Both the position numbers and the translations under genes were made by a program. The notes beneath the pieces were generated by a model. It made no database searches. It was not told the DNA's origin and worked only from the letters and a program-made list of their open reading frames with translations. Below, in pieces: positions 5,745 through 14,389 of a stretch of DNA of 25,787 bases; positions within the stretch are counted from its first letter, which is position 1; the number at the start of each line of letters is the position of its first letter. Where the stretch lies: positions 1-25,787 of IMG/VR virus record IMGVR_UViG_3300044638_001155. One strand, given 5' to 3'. Origin of the DNA: a virus.

Positions 5745-6366
5745 TATCACAGCAAGGCAAAAGATAGTTTTGCAGGATAAGTTTTTAGAGGGAACAGGTG
5801 CAGAAAACTTTAACGATAAAGTAAACTCAACTATTGAAACTTTTTTAGCTGAGTTAGGCAATAAGTTTAAGGATAATTGGATAGAAACGATAAACGCAAA
5901 AAAGATTATCGCATCAGGTGGGATTGATAAGGTAGAGTTTGTTATTGATGAAACTGATTCAAATAGGGTAACGCTCAATATCTTATTTCCTTATTATGCA
6001 AAGTTTGTAGATAAGGGGGTAAAGGGGGTAAAATCCTCAGCGAATGCGCCTGATTCGCCGTATCAGTTTAAGAACTACGGAATGAATGCAGAGGGCAGAG
6101 CATCCGTTAAAAGGTGGTTAGATTCAGGTAAGGCAAAAGTAACTGCAACGGATGTTAAAAGGTATGGAAGCGTAGGAACTGAAAAGAAATTCAATAAGAT
6201 AAGTGAGGCAGATAGTAAGTTAAACACCCTGATTTACAATATCAAAAAATATGGTATTAAAAAGAGGGATTTCATTAACCCAGTATTGAATGAAACATTA
6301 GACGGAGCGGCAAAAGAATTGAGCGACATATTAGGTAAAGAGATTGTAATAAATATTTTTCAATGA
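5737..6366 (+). CDS. HK97 gp10-like tail completion protein
   Basis: The central motif YYAKFVDKGVKGV followed by DSPYQFKNYGMNAEG and a helix with KRWLDSGK matches the pattern of HK97-gp10-like tail completion/connector proteins. These have a Y-A-x-F-V-x-x-G strand, then a proline-rich loop, then a helix. The C-terminal IKKYGIKKRDFINPVLNE corresponds to the 'GI-x-x-RPF' end of that family. Such proteins act at the head-tail joint or on the tail terminator. It overlaps the chaperone extension by 8 bases and the next gene by ATGA. At 209 aa it is longer than HK97 gp10 (around 150 aa), with extra N-terminal residues. Confidence 0.5.
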   Translation: MANITARQKIVLQDKFLEGTGAENFNDKVNSTIETFLAELGNKFKDNWIETINAKKIIASGGIDKVEFVIDETDSNRVTLNILFPYYAKFVDKGVKGVKSSANAPDSPYQFKNYGMNAEGRASVKRWLDSGKAKVTATDVKRYGSVGTEKKFNKISEADSKLNTLIYNIKKYGIKKRDFINPVLNETLDGAAKELSDILGKEIVINIFQ

Positions 6367-7553
6367 GTATAACAACATTAATAAACCCATCAGGAGAAAT
6401 AAGCGTGCAGGATGACCTTTGGCATATTGCCTCATCTGATAACTCAGGGCAAACAGATTTTAAGTTTGTGTTTGATGTTTTCGTTAATGGGTTGCAATTG
6501 GTAAGGACAAAAGTTTTCCCCGATCCAACAAACGGCAAAGGATATTTTAACGCATCTAATGTCGTAAGGAATGAGATAACCTTTGATTGGTTTGTTCCTG
6601 TTTCTACAACTCAACCTGAATATCTGTTATCGCAGCCGTCAACATCAGGGCAGATTGCACAAACATATAATATCAGAGTAGGCGAGGATTACTCAGGCAT
6701 TACCACGCTCAATATGGCATCGGGTAATGTTAAGGCATACAATTATACTCCGCCTGTATTTAAACGCAGGCAACAGACTATATCAGCGTTTGATGGTAAG
6801 TATTTAAGCAATAGACCTAAATCGGCAAAGATTAAGTTAGGCGATAAGTTAATGATACCTTTTAAAGGTGATGTAGGCGAAACTTATGTATTAAGATTTA
6901 GAACGTATAACGCAGCAAATGCGCTAATAGCTACAACATCAACTGCGACAAATATAACTATAACGAGTTCTAACAATTTTATGCAACTGGATATAGGTAG
7001 TGATGCGTTAAATGCATCAGCAGGTGCAACACCGATTACCTCAGCCGTTGCGTATTACGATGTATATTTTATTAACGGAGGTGGCGAATCAGAATTATTC
7101 AGAGTTTACCTTACCTGCGATAATCGTTATACACCGATTAACCTTCATTTTATCAATGCGTTTGGGATGTTTGAAACTGCGTGCTTTAATAAGTCAAGCC
7201 GTTTAACTATGGATGTAGAGCGCAAAGGATTTGAGCAGCGTGATTATTCATTTAGTGCATCATCGGTTAATTATTACGATGCTAAAAATGTTTATCGTGA
7301 AAGCAAAATTAATTACGGCAGTAAAACGAATCATTCGTATCGGTTAACAATGGATTTCCCGACAGATGCAGAATATCAATGGCTATCTGAATTGATTGTA
7401 TCGCCTCAGGTTTATATGGAATTAGATGGCAGTTATTACCCTGTATCAATTAAGACAAGCAACTACGAGTATTCAAAGAATCAGAACAATCAGTTAAGAG
7501 CGTTTGAAATTGATGTAGACGTTAACCAAACACGAAACGGATATAGAAGATGA
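6363..7553 (+). CDS. Distal tail structural protein candidate (396 aa)
   Basis: Rich in Asn, Thr, Ser and aromatic residues with alternating beta-strand patterns, as in virion structural proteins. The C-terminal 110 residues (about FEQRDYSFSASSVNYYDAK to DVDVNQTRNGYRR) contain YQWLSELIVSPQVYMELDG and PVSIKTSNYEYSKNQNNQLR. This is a segment I recall from tail proteins encoded next to tip proteins in Bacteroidota phages and prophages. Its ATGA links on both sides place it between the joint protein and the large tip protein, consistent with a baseplate or distal-tail component. No enzymatic motif is visible. Confidence 0.5.
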   Translation: MSITTLINPSGEISVQDDLWHIASSDNSGQTDFKFVFDVFVNGLQLVRTKVFPDPTNGKGYFNASNVVRNEITFDWFVPVSTTQPEYLLSQPSTSGQIAQTYNIRVGEDYSGITTLNMASGNVKAYNYTPPVFKRRQQTISAFDGKYLSNRPKSAKIKLGDKLMIPFKGDVGETYVLRFRTYNAANALIATTSTATNITITSSNNFMQLDIGSDALNASAGATPITSAVAYYDVYFINGGGESELFRVYLTCDNRYTPINLHFINAFGMFETACFNKSSRLTMDVERKGFEQRDYSFSASSVNYYDAKNVYRESKINYGSKTNHSYRLTMDFPTDAEYQWLSELIVSPQVYMELDGSYYPVSIKTSNYEYSKNQNNQLRAFEIDVDVNQTRNGYRR

Positions 7554-10045
7554 CAAGAATTTTTATAGAAAATAATGAGTTAGATATAACGCAGCAATTC
7601 AGCCAACAGATTACCTATGCTGTTGATGATTTGCAAAATATGGATAGTAAAGCAACATCGTTTACTAAGACAATCGTTTTGCCCGGTACGGCAAACAATA
7701 ACAGATTATTGGGTAATATATTTGAGTTTGGTAATAGCAATTTTACGATAGATTCACAACCGAATGTAGGGTATAATTTTAACGCATCTAAATCAGCAAA
7801 TGCACGAATAGAAATAGATGGTTTGCCTGTTATGAAAGGAGTTTTAAGATTGCTTGAAATTCTGATTGATGGCGATTATATTGAGTATGAAGTAGCGTTA
7901 TTTGGCGAGCTGGGAGGATTTATTTCTAATATAGGTGCATCTAAATTAACTGATTTAGATTTTAGTGAGTATAATCACACATACAACGTAACTAACATTC
8001 AGGCAAGTTGGAACAATCAGGGAAGCGGTTATTATTACCCTTTGATAGATTACGGCAATACATCGCCAATTAGTAACATTAACTTTTCAAAAAAGAATTT
8101 TTATTTTACTGCATTTAGACCTGCGTTTTTTGTGCGTGAGTATATGGATAAGATAATTAGAAATGCAGGGTATACGTGGGAATCTGATTTTATGGACACC
8201 GATTATTTTAAATCGTTAATCATTCCTAACAATCAATCAAGATTAAAATTTAATAGAGGCACAATCTTTGAAAGCCGTTTACTCGGTAACTACACGCTTA
8301 ACGATACATTAACTCATTCATCTGTTTATACAGATTTATTTACTAACGCATCTAATCAGGTATTTACTTACAATACATCAGTACCATTTACCGGAGCGAT
8401 TAACATCTCATTGCGTGGTACATACAATATAACTAACTCAGATATTAATGATACTCAGTTTAGATATGCGTTTGCAACGATGAGCATTTACAAAAACGGC
8501 TCATTGTTTTATCAGGATCAAAACAAAAGATTTGGAGGATTTGCAACTACATTAGGGATAAGCACACCACCATCATATTCATTTAACTTACGTTGGTTTG
8601 GCGTTCCTATTACGTTTGCATTAAACGATACGTTTGAAATTAAGTTAGAAGTATTTGATACGGATGGAGCGGTAATTAATGTAACACTTTCTAATTCAGG
8701 GATGGGCATCACAACTGAAAACCCTGTTTTGGTATCTGCTCAATATGGTGATGATTTGTTAGTTAATGGTACACTACCTGCTAACATTCTGCAAAAAGAT
8801 TTCTTTACATCCATTTTGAAAATGTTTAACCTAATGGTTACTGAGGATAAGTTTGTAGAAAAGCATTTAATACTCACGCCATACGTTGATTTTTATAATA
8901 CAGATAGAACAACATTTTTAGATTATTCAGATAAGGTTGACAGGTCGCAGATGATAAAGATTAAACCAATGTCTGAGATTAACTCACGATATTACACGTT
9001 TAAATACAAAGCCGATAACGATTTTTACAATGAAGATTATCGTAAAAAATATGCTGAGAATTATGGGGATAGGATTTATGATAATCAGTTAGAGTTTACA
9101 AAAGACACATCAAATACAGAGGTTATTTTTTCTAATTCTATTTTGATAGGGTATAACGATAGAGATAAAGTTTTTCCTGCAATCTATAAGAAAACAAACG
9201 ACACAGAGGAAATGATTGAACATAACATTAGGATTATGTTTACTAAAAAGATAACAGGCAGAATTGAGTGGAAAATTTACAACCAGTTTGATATTGAATT
9301 AGTAAGCGGATTAACTGCCTATGGTTACGCAGGACATTTGGATAACCCTTTTAATTCTTACAATGACCTATGTTTTGGAGTTCCTAAGGAATTGTATTTT
9401 AATCTTACATCAGGGTTATTATCTCGTAACTTATTCAACATATTTTACTCAGGATATTTTGCAGAGATAACAGATAAGGATTCGCGTTTAGTAACGTGTA
9501 AAATGCACTTTAAGCCATCAGATATTTATAATGTAGATTTTGGTAAGTTAATCTATATTGATGGTGTATTATATCGTTTGAATAAGATACAAGATTATTC
9601 AGAGAATGATATAACGAGCGTTGAATTGCTAAGGGTTAATTACTTAGAATATGATGCACCTTATTATGAGCAGTACAATTTAGGAGATGAATTAAATGGA
9701 GGTTACATCGTTTACATTGATGGTAGCGGCAGGCACGGATTGATAGCACCTGATTATAATGATGTTGAGCAGGCGATTTCATTTAATTGGAGCGGAGCAG
9801 TAAATTATTGCGATACATACACAATTGGAGGTTATTCAGATTGGCGAATAGGTACAAAGGATGAAATGTTAGCAATAGATTTAAATCAATCATTTATTCC
9901 AAACTTTGTTCCAAACAACTTTTGGACAGGAACGGAAATTGATTCAACACAAGCATATAAAGTTTCAATGAATGGTAGTGGAACTGGGGAAACAAATGAA
10001 GATAAAACAAACACTTATTTCGCATTACCTATAAAATCCTTCTAA
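7550..10045 (+). CDS. Large tail tip protein with C-terminal DUF1566-like domain
   Basis: An 831-aa structural protein. The N-terminal 140 residues (TRIFIENNELDITQQ to GELGGFISNI) form a recognisable tail-associated opening, followed by long beta-rich regions typical of tip and fibre proteins. Residues about 712-831 form a separate domain: GGYIVYIDGSGRHGLIAP, NWSGAVNYC, GGYSDWRIGTKDEM, NFWTGTE, and a FALP end. This pattern matches DUF1566/C-type-lectin-like domains (GYSDWRLPTKDEL is the usual form), a fold used for surface binding. I infer a role in host recognition at the tail tip. No reverse transcriptase or template repeat is present in the window, so diversification is not supported. Confidence 0.62.
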   Translation: MTRIFIENNELDITQQFSQQITYAVDDLQNMDSKATSFTKTIVLPGTANNNRLLGNIFEFGNSNFTIDSQPNVGYNFNASKSANARIEIDGLPVMKGVLRLLEILIDGDYIEYEVALFGELGGFISNIGASKLTDLDFSEYNHTYNVTNIQASWNNQGSGYYYPLIDYGNTSPISNINFSKKNFYFTAFRPAFFVREYMDKIIRNAGYTWESDFMDTDYFKSLIIPNNQSRLKFNRGTIFESRLLGNYTLNDTLTHSSVYTDLFTNASNQVFTYNTSVPFTGAINISLRGTYNITNSDINDTQFRYAFATMSIYKNGSLFYQDQNKRFGGFATTLGISTPPSYSFNLRWFGVPITFALNDTFEIKLEVFDTDGAVINVTLSNSGMGITTENPVLVSAQYGDDLLVNGTLPANILQKDFFTSILKMFNLMVTEDKFVEKHLILTPYVDFYNTDRTTFLDYSDKVDRSQMIKIKPMSEINSRYYTFKYKADNDFYNEDYRKKYAENYGDRIYDNQLEFTKDTSNTEVIFSNSILIGYNDRDKVFPAIYKKTNDTEEMIEHNIRIMFTKKITGRIEWKIYNQFDIELVSGLTAYGYAGHLDNPFNSYNDLCFGVPKELYFNLTSGLLSRNLFNIFYSGYFAEITDKDSRLVTCKMHFKPSDIYNVDFGKLIYIDGVLYRLNKIQDYSENDITSVELLRVNYLEYDAPYYEQYNLGDELNGGYIVYIDGSGRHGLIAPDYNDVEQAISFNWSGAVNYCDTYTIGGYSDWRIGTKDEMLAIDLNQSFIPNFVPNNFWTGTEIDSTQAYKVSMNGSGTGETNEDKTNTYFALPIKSF

Positions 10046-10473
10046 TGATAATAAAGTATTTTAAAGAGTTTGAAGGCGAATGGTTAGACATTACAGGCAC
10101 GACAGGGCAAGGTTTAGAATATGGAGCGAGCGGATGGGTAACGACATCAAAGAGCGCATACAAATCATTCGTTGGGGAATTCTCACAAATAGGCGGTAGC
10201 GATCCTACGTTTGTTACTTTCTTTAACGATACCGGAGCAACATTTACAATTACAAGAGATGCAGCAGGCACGTATCGTTTAGAATCTGATATATCAATTT
10301 TTGTGAAAACTCAAATGTGGTGGTATATCGGTAACAATCAGTTGACGGAAAACCCTTACACTTATCAGGCATTGTATTTATCATCAACTCAAATGCAGAT
10401 ATATTCATATAAGGGTGGCTCATTAGAGGATGACGCATTAGAACATACATCTTTTGAATTTAGAAAATACTAA
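10045..10473 (+). CDS. Small tail/baseplate-associated protein (142 aa)
   Basis: Its start overlaps the stop of the tip protein as TAATG. The sequence is beta-rich and aromatic (FKEFEGEWLDITG, GASGWVTTSKSAY, MWWYIGNNQL), with an acidic C-terminus and a FRKY end. It lacks membrane segments or catalytic motifs. Placement between the tip protein and the tape measure suggests a tail accessory or a chaperone of the tip. Function is otherwise unrecognised. Confidence 0.5.
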   Translation: MIIKYFKEFEGEWLDITGTTGQGLEYGASGWVTTSKSAYKSFVGEFSQIGGSDPTFVTFFNDTGATFTITRDAAGTYRLESDISIFVKTQMWWYIGNNQLTENPYTYQALYLSSTQMQIYSYKGGSLEDDALEHTSFEFRKY

Positions 10474-10476
10474 ACA

Positions 10477-12735
10477 ATGGCAGAAACGCAAGAGGTACAA
10501 ATAAAGGTCAAGGTTGATACAGGAAATTCTACAAAAGAAATCCAACAATTAACCAATGAAGTTAATGATTTAAAAAAAGCATATAGCGAAGCCGCAGAAG
10601 GTAGCGAGGAGCAGGCAGATGCGTTAAAAAAATTAACGACTGCTGAAAATAAACTATCTGATGCGGTTAGTAAAAATGAAAAAGAAACTGAGAGTAATAC
10701 AAAGGCTCAGAAAGAGGCACAAAATCAGGCAAAGAAATCTGAGGGAGGTTTTAAAAATCTCATAAATGTTATTAAGGGTTTAGGTGTTATAGGTTTAGCA
10801 TCAGCAGCATTTGATGTATTTAAGGAATCTCTGATGAAAAATCAGAAGGTTGCAGATGCGGTTAACACGATAATGACTACTATTCAAAACACATTAGGTG
10901 CTTTTATTGAGGTTGTGGTAAATGTGATTGATAAGGTTAGTAAATCATCTAATGGGTTTGATGCGCTCGGTAAGGTTGTAAATGGTTTAATTACTTTATC
11001 AATTACTCCGCTAAAATTAGCGTTTAATGGAATCGCTTTGTTTATTCAAGAGGCGCAGTTAGCTTGGGAGGAATCTTTTTTTGGAGATTCAAACCCTGAA
11101 ACAATAAAATCCTTAAATGCAAGGATAGCAGAAACAAAAAAAGGATTAGAAGATACGGCAGAATCAGCAATCAATGCAGGTAAAGACATTTACAACAATT
11201 TTGGAGAGGCGGTTAGTCAAGTTACCGATGTTGTTACAGGGGTTGTAGATGGTGCATCTAAGATAAGCGTTAAAAACATTTACGAGCAGGCAAAAGCAAC
11301 TACGGCATTAAAAAACACAGCAAAGATTGCAGAGGCGCAATTACAGGGGTTAGTTGAGAAATACGACAGGCAGGCAGAATTGCAAAGGCAAATTAGAGAT
11401 GATGATACCAAAAGTATTGCGGAAAGAATCGCAGCTAATAACAAGTTAGGAGAAATTTTACAGGAACAACAGGCGGCTCAGTTATCATTGGCTAATACAA
11501 GGATCGCAGCGGCACAGGCAGAGTTATCGGCAAATAAAGGGAGCGTTGAATTGCAGGCGGCATTAATTTCAGCACAGAATGAAAGAGCAGGTATCTTAGC
11601 GCAAATTGCAGGTTTAGAATCTGAGCAGAAAGCAAATGCCATTGCACTGGATAAAGAGTTATTAGAACTAAATAAAGCACGTACTGCATCAGAACAGCAA
11701 TTAGCAACAGATAGACAGAAAGCAAATGCGGATGCTATCAAAGATGAGTTACAAAAGAACATCATCCTACAACAGATTAGAGATGATGAGCGCAAAAAAG
11801 AATTAGATAGATTACAAGCAAATATAAATGCAACAGCTGAGGGAACTCAGGCGCGTTTAGATGCAGAGATAGAGTTTAACACAAAAAAACAGGAGTTAGA
11901 TATTGCTGATGATGCAGCAAGGGTTGAACGTCAAAAAATAATTAATCAAAGGGAATTAGATGAAAATAATGCAAGATTAGAAAACGCATTAGCAGAATCT
12001 AATTTAAAAAGGCAACTGATTGAGGCAGAAAAAATATCTGCATTTGATAAAACACAAAAGGTAATAGAATTAGCGAGAGAGGAAAGCCGTGTACAATTAG
12101 AGGCAATTAATTTAAAAAGAGATGCAGAGATATTAGCCGCAGAACAGGCAGGATTATCAACTATTGAGATTCGTAATAAGTATGCAATACAGGCACAAAC
12201 AATAAACGCTCAGTTAGCAAAATCAGAGGCAGACTTAGCAAAGGCGCGAGTAGATGCGCAGGTATCTGCTGCTGATGCAATCGCAGATTCATTAGGCAAA
12301 CTTGCACAATTATTTGGAGAGCAAACGGCAGTAGGAAAATCTTTATCAGTAGCATCTACAACAATATCAACAATAACCTCAGCGCAGAAGGCTTATGAAT
12401 CTGCACAAACATTACCTTTTGGATTAGGTGCAATAATCGGACCGATTAACGCAGGTATTGCAATTGCAACAGGTGTGGCAAACATTAAAAAGATATTAGC
12501 CGTTAAAATACCGGGTACATCATCAGCTGGAGGTGGTGCGAGTTTACCTACAAATCAATCTCAGGCAGGACAAGTACAAGCACCAATAGCACCTCAGGTA
12601 GGTTCTACTTTAATCAATCAGGCACAGGTTAATCAAATAGGCTCAGCAGCCGCGAGGGCATATGTTGTTGAATCCGATGTTAGTGGAAATCAGGAACGCA
12701 TACAAAGAATAAACAGAGCAGCACGTATATCATAA
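10477..12735 (+). CDS. Tape measure protein (752 aa)
   Basis: The N-terminus (VQIKVKVDTGNSTKEIQQL, TNEVNDLKKAY) and the long run of Ala/Gln/Lys/Glu heptads through residues about 270-620 are characteristic of tape measure proteins, which set tail length. A hydrophobic segment, LINVIKGLGVIGLASAAF, lies near residues 95-112, with another Ile/Ala/Gly-rich stretch near 660 (FGLGAIIGPINAGIAIATG). Both are typical of the membrane-active parts ejected into the host. At roughly 1.5 angstrom per residue the tail would be around 110 nm; that figure is inference. No lytic transglycosylase or peptidase motif is seen. Confidence 0.88.
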   Translation: MAETQEVQIKVKVDTGNSTKEIQQLTNEVNDLKKAYSEAAEGSEEQADALKKLTTAENKLSDAVSKNEKETESNTKAQKEAQNQAKKSEGGFKNLINVIKGLGVIGLASAAFDVFKESLMKNQKVADAVNTIMTTIQNTLGAFIEVVVNVIDKVSKSSNGFDALGKVVNGLITLSITPLKLAFNGIALFIQEAQLAWEESFFGDSNPETIKSLNARIAETKKGLEDTAESAINAGKDIYNNFGEAVSQVTDVVTGVVDGASKISVKNIYEQAKATTALKNTAKIAEAQLQGLVEKYDRQAELQRQIRDDDTKSIAERIAANNKLGEILQEQQAAQLSLANTRIAAAQAELSANKGSVELQAALISAQNERAGILAQIAGLESEQKANAIALDKELLELNKARTASEQQLATDRQKANADAIKDELQKNIILQQIRDDERKKELDRLQANINATAEGTQARLDAEIEFNTKKQELDIADDAARVERQKIINQRELDENNARLENALAESNLKRQLIEAEKISAFDKTQKVIELAREESRVQLEAINLKRDAEILAAEQAGLSTIEIRNKYAIQAQTINAQLAKSEADLAKARVDAQVSAADAIADSLGKLAQLFGEQTAVGKSLSVASTTISTITSAQKAYESAQTLPFGLGAIIGPINAGIAIATGVANIKKILAVKIPGTSSAGGGASLPTNQSQAGQVQAPIAPQVGSTLINQAQVNQIGSAAARAYVVESDVSGNQERIQRINRAARIS

Positions 12736-12748
12736 AACTTTACAAAAA

Positions 12749-13792
12749 ATGAAACTACCAATTTACGAATTAAAAATCAGTGAGAATCTTAACGATGAGG
12801 CAGAGGTTTCTTACATCGCATTAGTGGATGAGCCTGCCATAAAAAAAGATTTTCTCGCATTCAAAAACGAATTTATTGAGCCATCAAAAGGCGAAAGGGA
12901 AAATGATTTTATTCCTCGTTGCATTGATTATGTAATTAATGAGGGAAAGGATAACGAACAGGCAGCAGCGATTTGTTATTCTATTTGGAAAGAACATTTT
13001 TTTGATGAACAACAATTTGAAACTTATAACGATTACCCTGAGCAGGCAAAAGAAAATGCAAAGATTGCTTTGCGATATGCTGAGGAAAATGGATGGGGTG
13101 ATTGTGGCACATCTGTGGGAAAAGCGAGAGCCAATCAACTAGCAAATGGAGAAAATATAAGTCGTGATACAATCGCAAGAATGGCAGGTTTTGAAAGACA
13201 CAGGCAGAACTCTGATAAAGAGTTAGGCGATGGTTGCGGTCGTTTGATGTGGTTAGCTTGGGGTGGCGATGCAGGGATAGAATGGGCGCAAAGAAAATTA
13301 GAACAGATTGATAAAATGAGAAAGCAAGATTTTAAAATAGTAAACGAGGAAAAGCGAATAATATCCGGTCCTTTGATGTTGGCAGATGAGTTGATATATC
13401 GCAATAACGATAAAATGGGTGAACACTACGTTAAATTCTCAGCCGATACAATCAAACAGATAGCTATAAAGTTTGCAAAAAAGAAATACCAAAACCATGT
13501 TAATCTAATGCACGATCCTGAGCAAAAGGTAAAAGGCGTTACAATGTTTGAATCTTGGTTAACCGATAACGAGCGTGGCATAATGCCAATGAAAGGTTTT
13601 GAAGGTGTAGCAGATGGCAGTTGGTTTGGCTCATTCTATGTAGAGAATGATAAAGTTTGGCAGCAAGTTAAGGCAGGAGATTTTAGAGGGTTTTCAGTTG
13701 AGGGAATGTTTGACTATGAGCAACCTTTAACGGCTGAGGAAAACGCACTTAAAAAAATATCTGAACTTTTAAACGTAATTATTCACGACTAA
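12749..13792 (+). CDS. XkdF-type prohead protease with two inserted domains
   Basis: The C-terminal half carries the XkdF/S78-like protease pattern. It has FKIVNEEKRIISGPLMLADE, HYVKFSADTIKQIA, NHVNLMHDP (candidate catalytic His) and FRGFSVEGMF (candidate catalytic Ser). Two extra segments lie between the N-terminal strand (ISENLNDEAEVSYIALVDEP) and the protease core. The first is a short FIPRCIDYVINEG to AAAICYSIWKE module (about residues 50-85). The second is a longer module with SVGKARANQLANGENIS and CGRLMWLAWGGDAGIEWA (about residues 105-190), known as an add-on in phage head maturation proteins. It lies directly upstream of the scaffold and major capsid candidates, the expected place for a maturation protease. 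Confidence 0.75.
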   Translation: MKLPIYELKISENLNDEAEVSYIALVDEPAIKKDFLAFKNEFIEPSKGERENDFIPRCIDYVINEGKDNEQAAAICYSIWKEHFFDEQQFETYNDYPEQAKENAKIALRYAEENGWGDCGTSVGKARANQLANGENISRDTIARMAGFERHRQNSDKELGDGCGRLMWLAWGGDAGIEWAQRKLEQIDKMRKQDFKIVNEEKRIISGPLMLADELIYRNNDKMGEHYVKFSADTIKQIAIKFAKKKYQNHVNLMHDPEQKVKGVTMFESWLTDNERGIMPMKGFEGVADGSWFGSFYVENDKVWQQVKAGDFRGFSVEGMFDYEQPLTAEENALKKISELLNVIIHD

Positions 13793-13806
13793 ATATATCT
13801 ATAATT

Positions 13807-14370
13807 ATGAAAGCAACAGAAATCATTGAAAAATTAAGACTAACCTTTAATGAGTTAGTAAACACTCCAAAACAGGATCAAGTAGTAAAGATGATTGAGG
13901 CAACTTTGATGGATGGCACAAAAGTAGAAGTTACCGAGCTGGCAATCGGTGGTATCGTAACTATTGATGGTATGCCTGCACCTGCAGGAGAACATACTTT
14001 AAGCGATGGTACTATGATTGTATTAGGTGACAATGGAGCGATAATGGAAATCAAACCTGCTGAATCAGAGGTTGAAGTTGAGATTGAGGCAAAGAAAAAA
14101 GATGAAGATATGACTGCTAAATTCTCAGCATTTGAATCTACTACAAACGAAAAGTTCGCATCTTACGAATCTAAGTTTGCATCTTACGAACAGAAATTTG
14201 CTGATTATGAAACAAGACTAAACAAAGCAACTCAGGTAATTGAGGGTTTGTTAAATCTTACTCAGACATTAGCAGAGGCACCAACAGGAGTAGCAGATGC
14301 AGCAATTAAATCAGAATCAAAATTTTCAAACAATAAAGAAGGATTTAAATACGATATCCTATTTTCTTAA
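13807..14370 (+). CDS. Scaffolding protein candidate (187 aa)
   Basis: Located between the protease and the major capsid gene, the standard scaffold position. Residues 30-85 form a compact strand-rich unit (ATLMDGTKVEV, IGGIVTIDGMPAPAGEHTL, IVLGDNGAIMEI). After an acidic stretch (ESEVEVEIEAKKKDED) comes a predicted coiled coil with three near-exact heptads built on KFASYE. The long charged helix is typical of scaffolds that are removed or cleaved during maturation. A decoration or capsid-fibre role for the strand-rich part is possible. Confidence 0.55.
   Translation: MKATEIIEKLRLTFNELVNTPKQDQVVKMIEATLMDGTKVEVTELAIGGIVTIDGMPAPAGEHTLSDGTMIVLGDNGAIMEIKPAESEVEVEIEAKKKDEDMTAKFSAFESTTNEKFASYESKFASYEQKFADYETRLNKATQVIEGLLNLTQTLAEAPTGVADAAIKSESKFSNNKEGFKYDILFS
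14152..14214 (+). repeat. Three 21-bp tandem repeats encoding heptads
   Basis: Three consecutive 21-bp units encode KFASYES, KFASYEQ and KFADYET. The first two differ at only a few bases and the third is more diverged. A preceding partial unit (AKFSAFES) suggests the coiled coil grew by heptad duplication. Confidence 0.85.
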
Positions 14371-14389
14371 AAACAAAAATTAAATTACA

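Noticed and set aside
5673-5978. Minus-strand 101-codon frame
   Set aside because: It covers the chaperone extension and the gp10-like gene on the opposite strand, with no promoter or recognisable protein pattern.
9683-10042. Diversity-generating retroelement variable region
   Set aside because: The lectin-like domain is suggestive, but no reverse transcriptase, template repeat or adenine-biased duplicate is present in the window.
11478-11795. Minus-strand frames of 105 and 77 codons in the tape measure gene
   Set aside because: They mirror the Ala/Gln-rich coiled coil, giving Cys/Leu/Ser-rich peptides typical of antisense translation; no start context or motif.
12939-13142. Plus-strand 67-codon frame inside the protease gene
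   Set aside because: The protease frame has clear domain motifs here; this frame is Arg/Lys-rich without motif and starts mid-gene.
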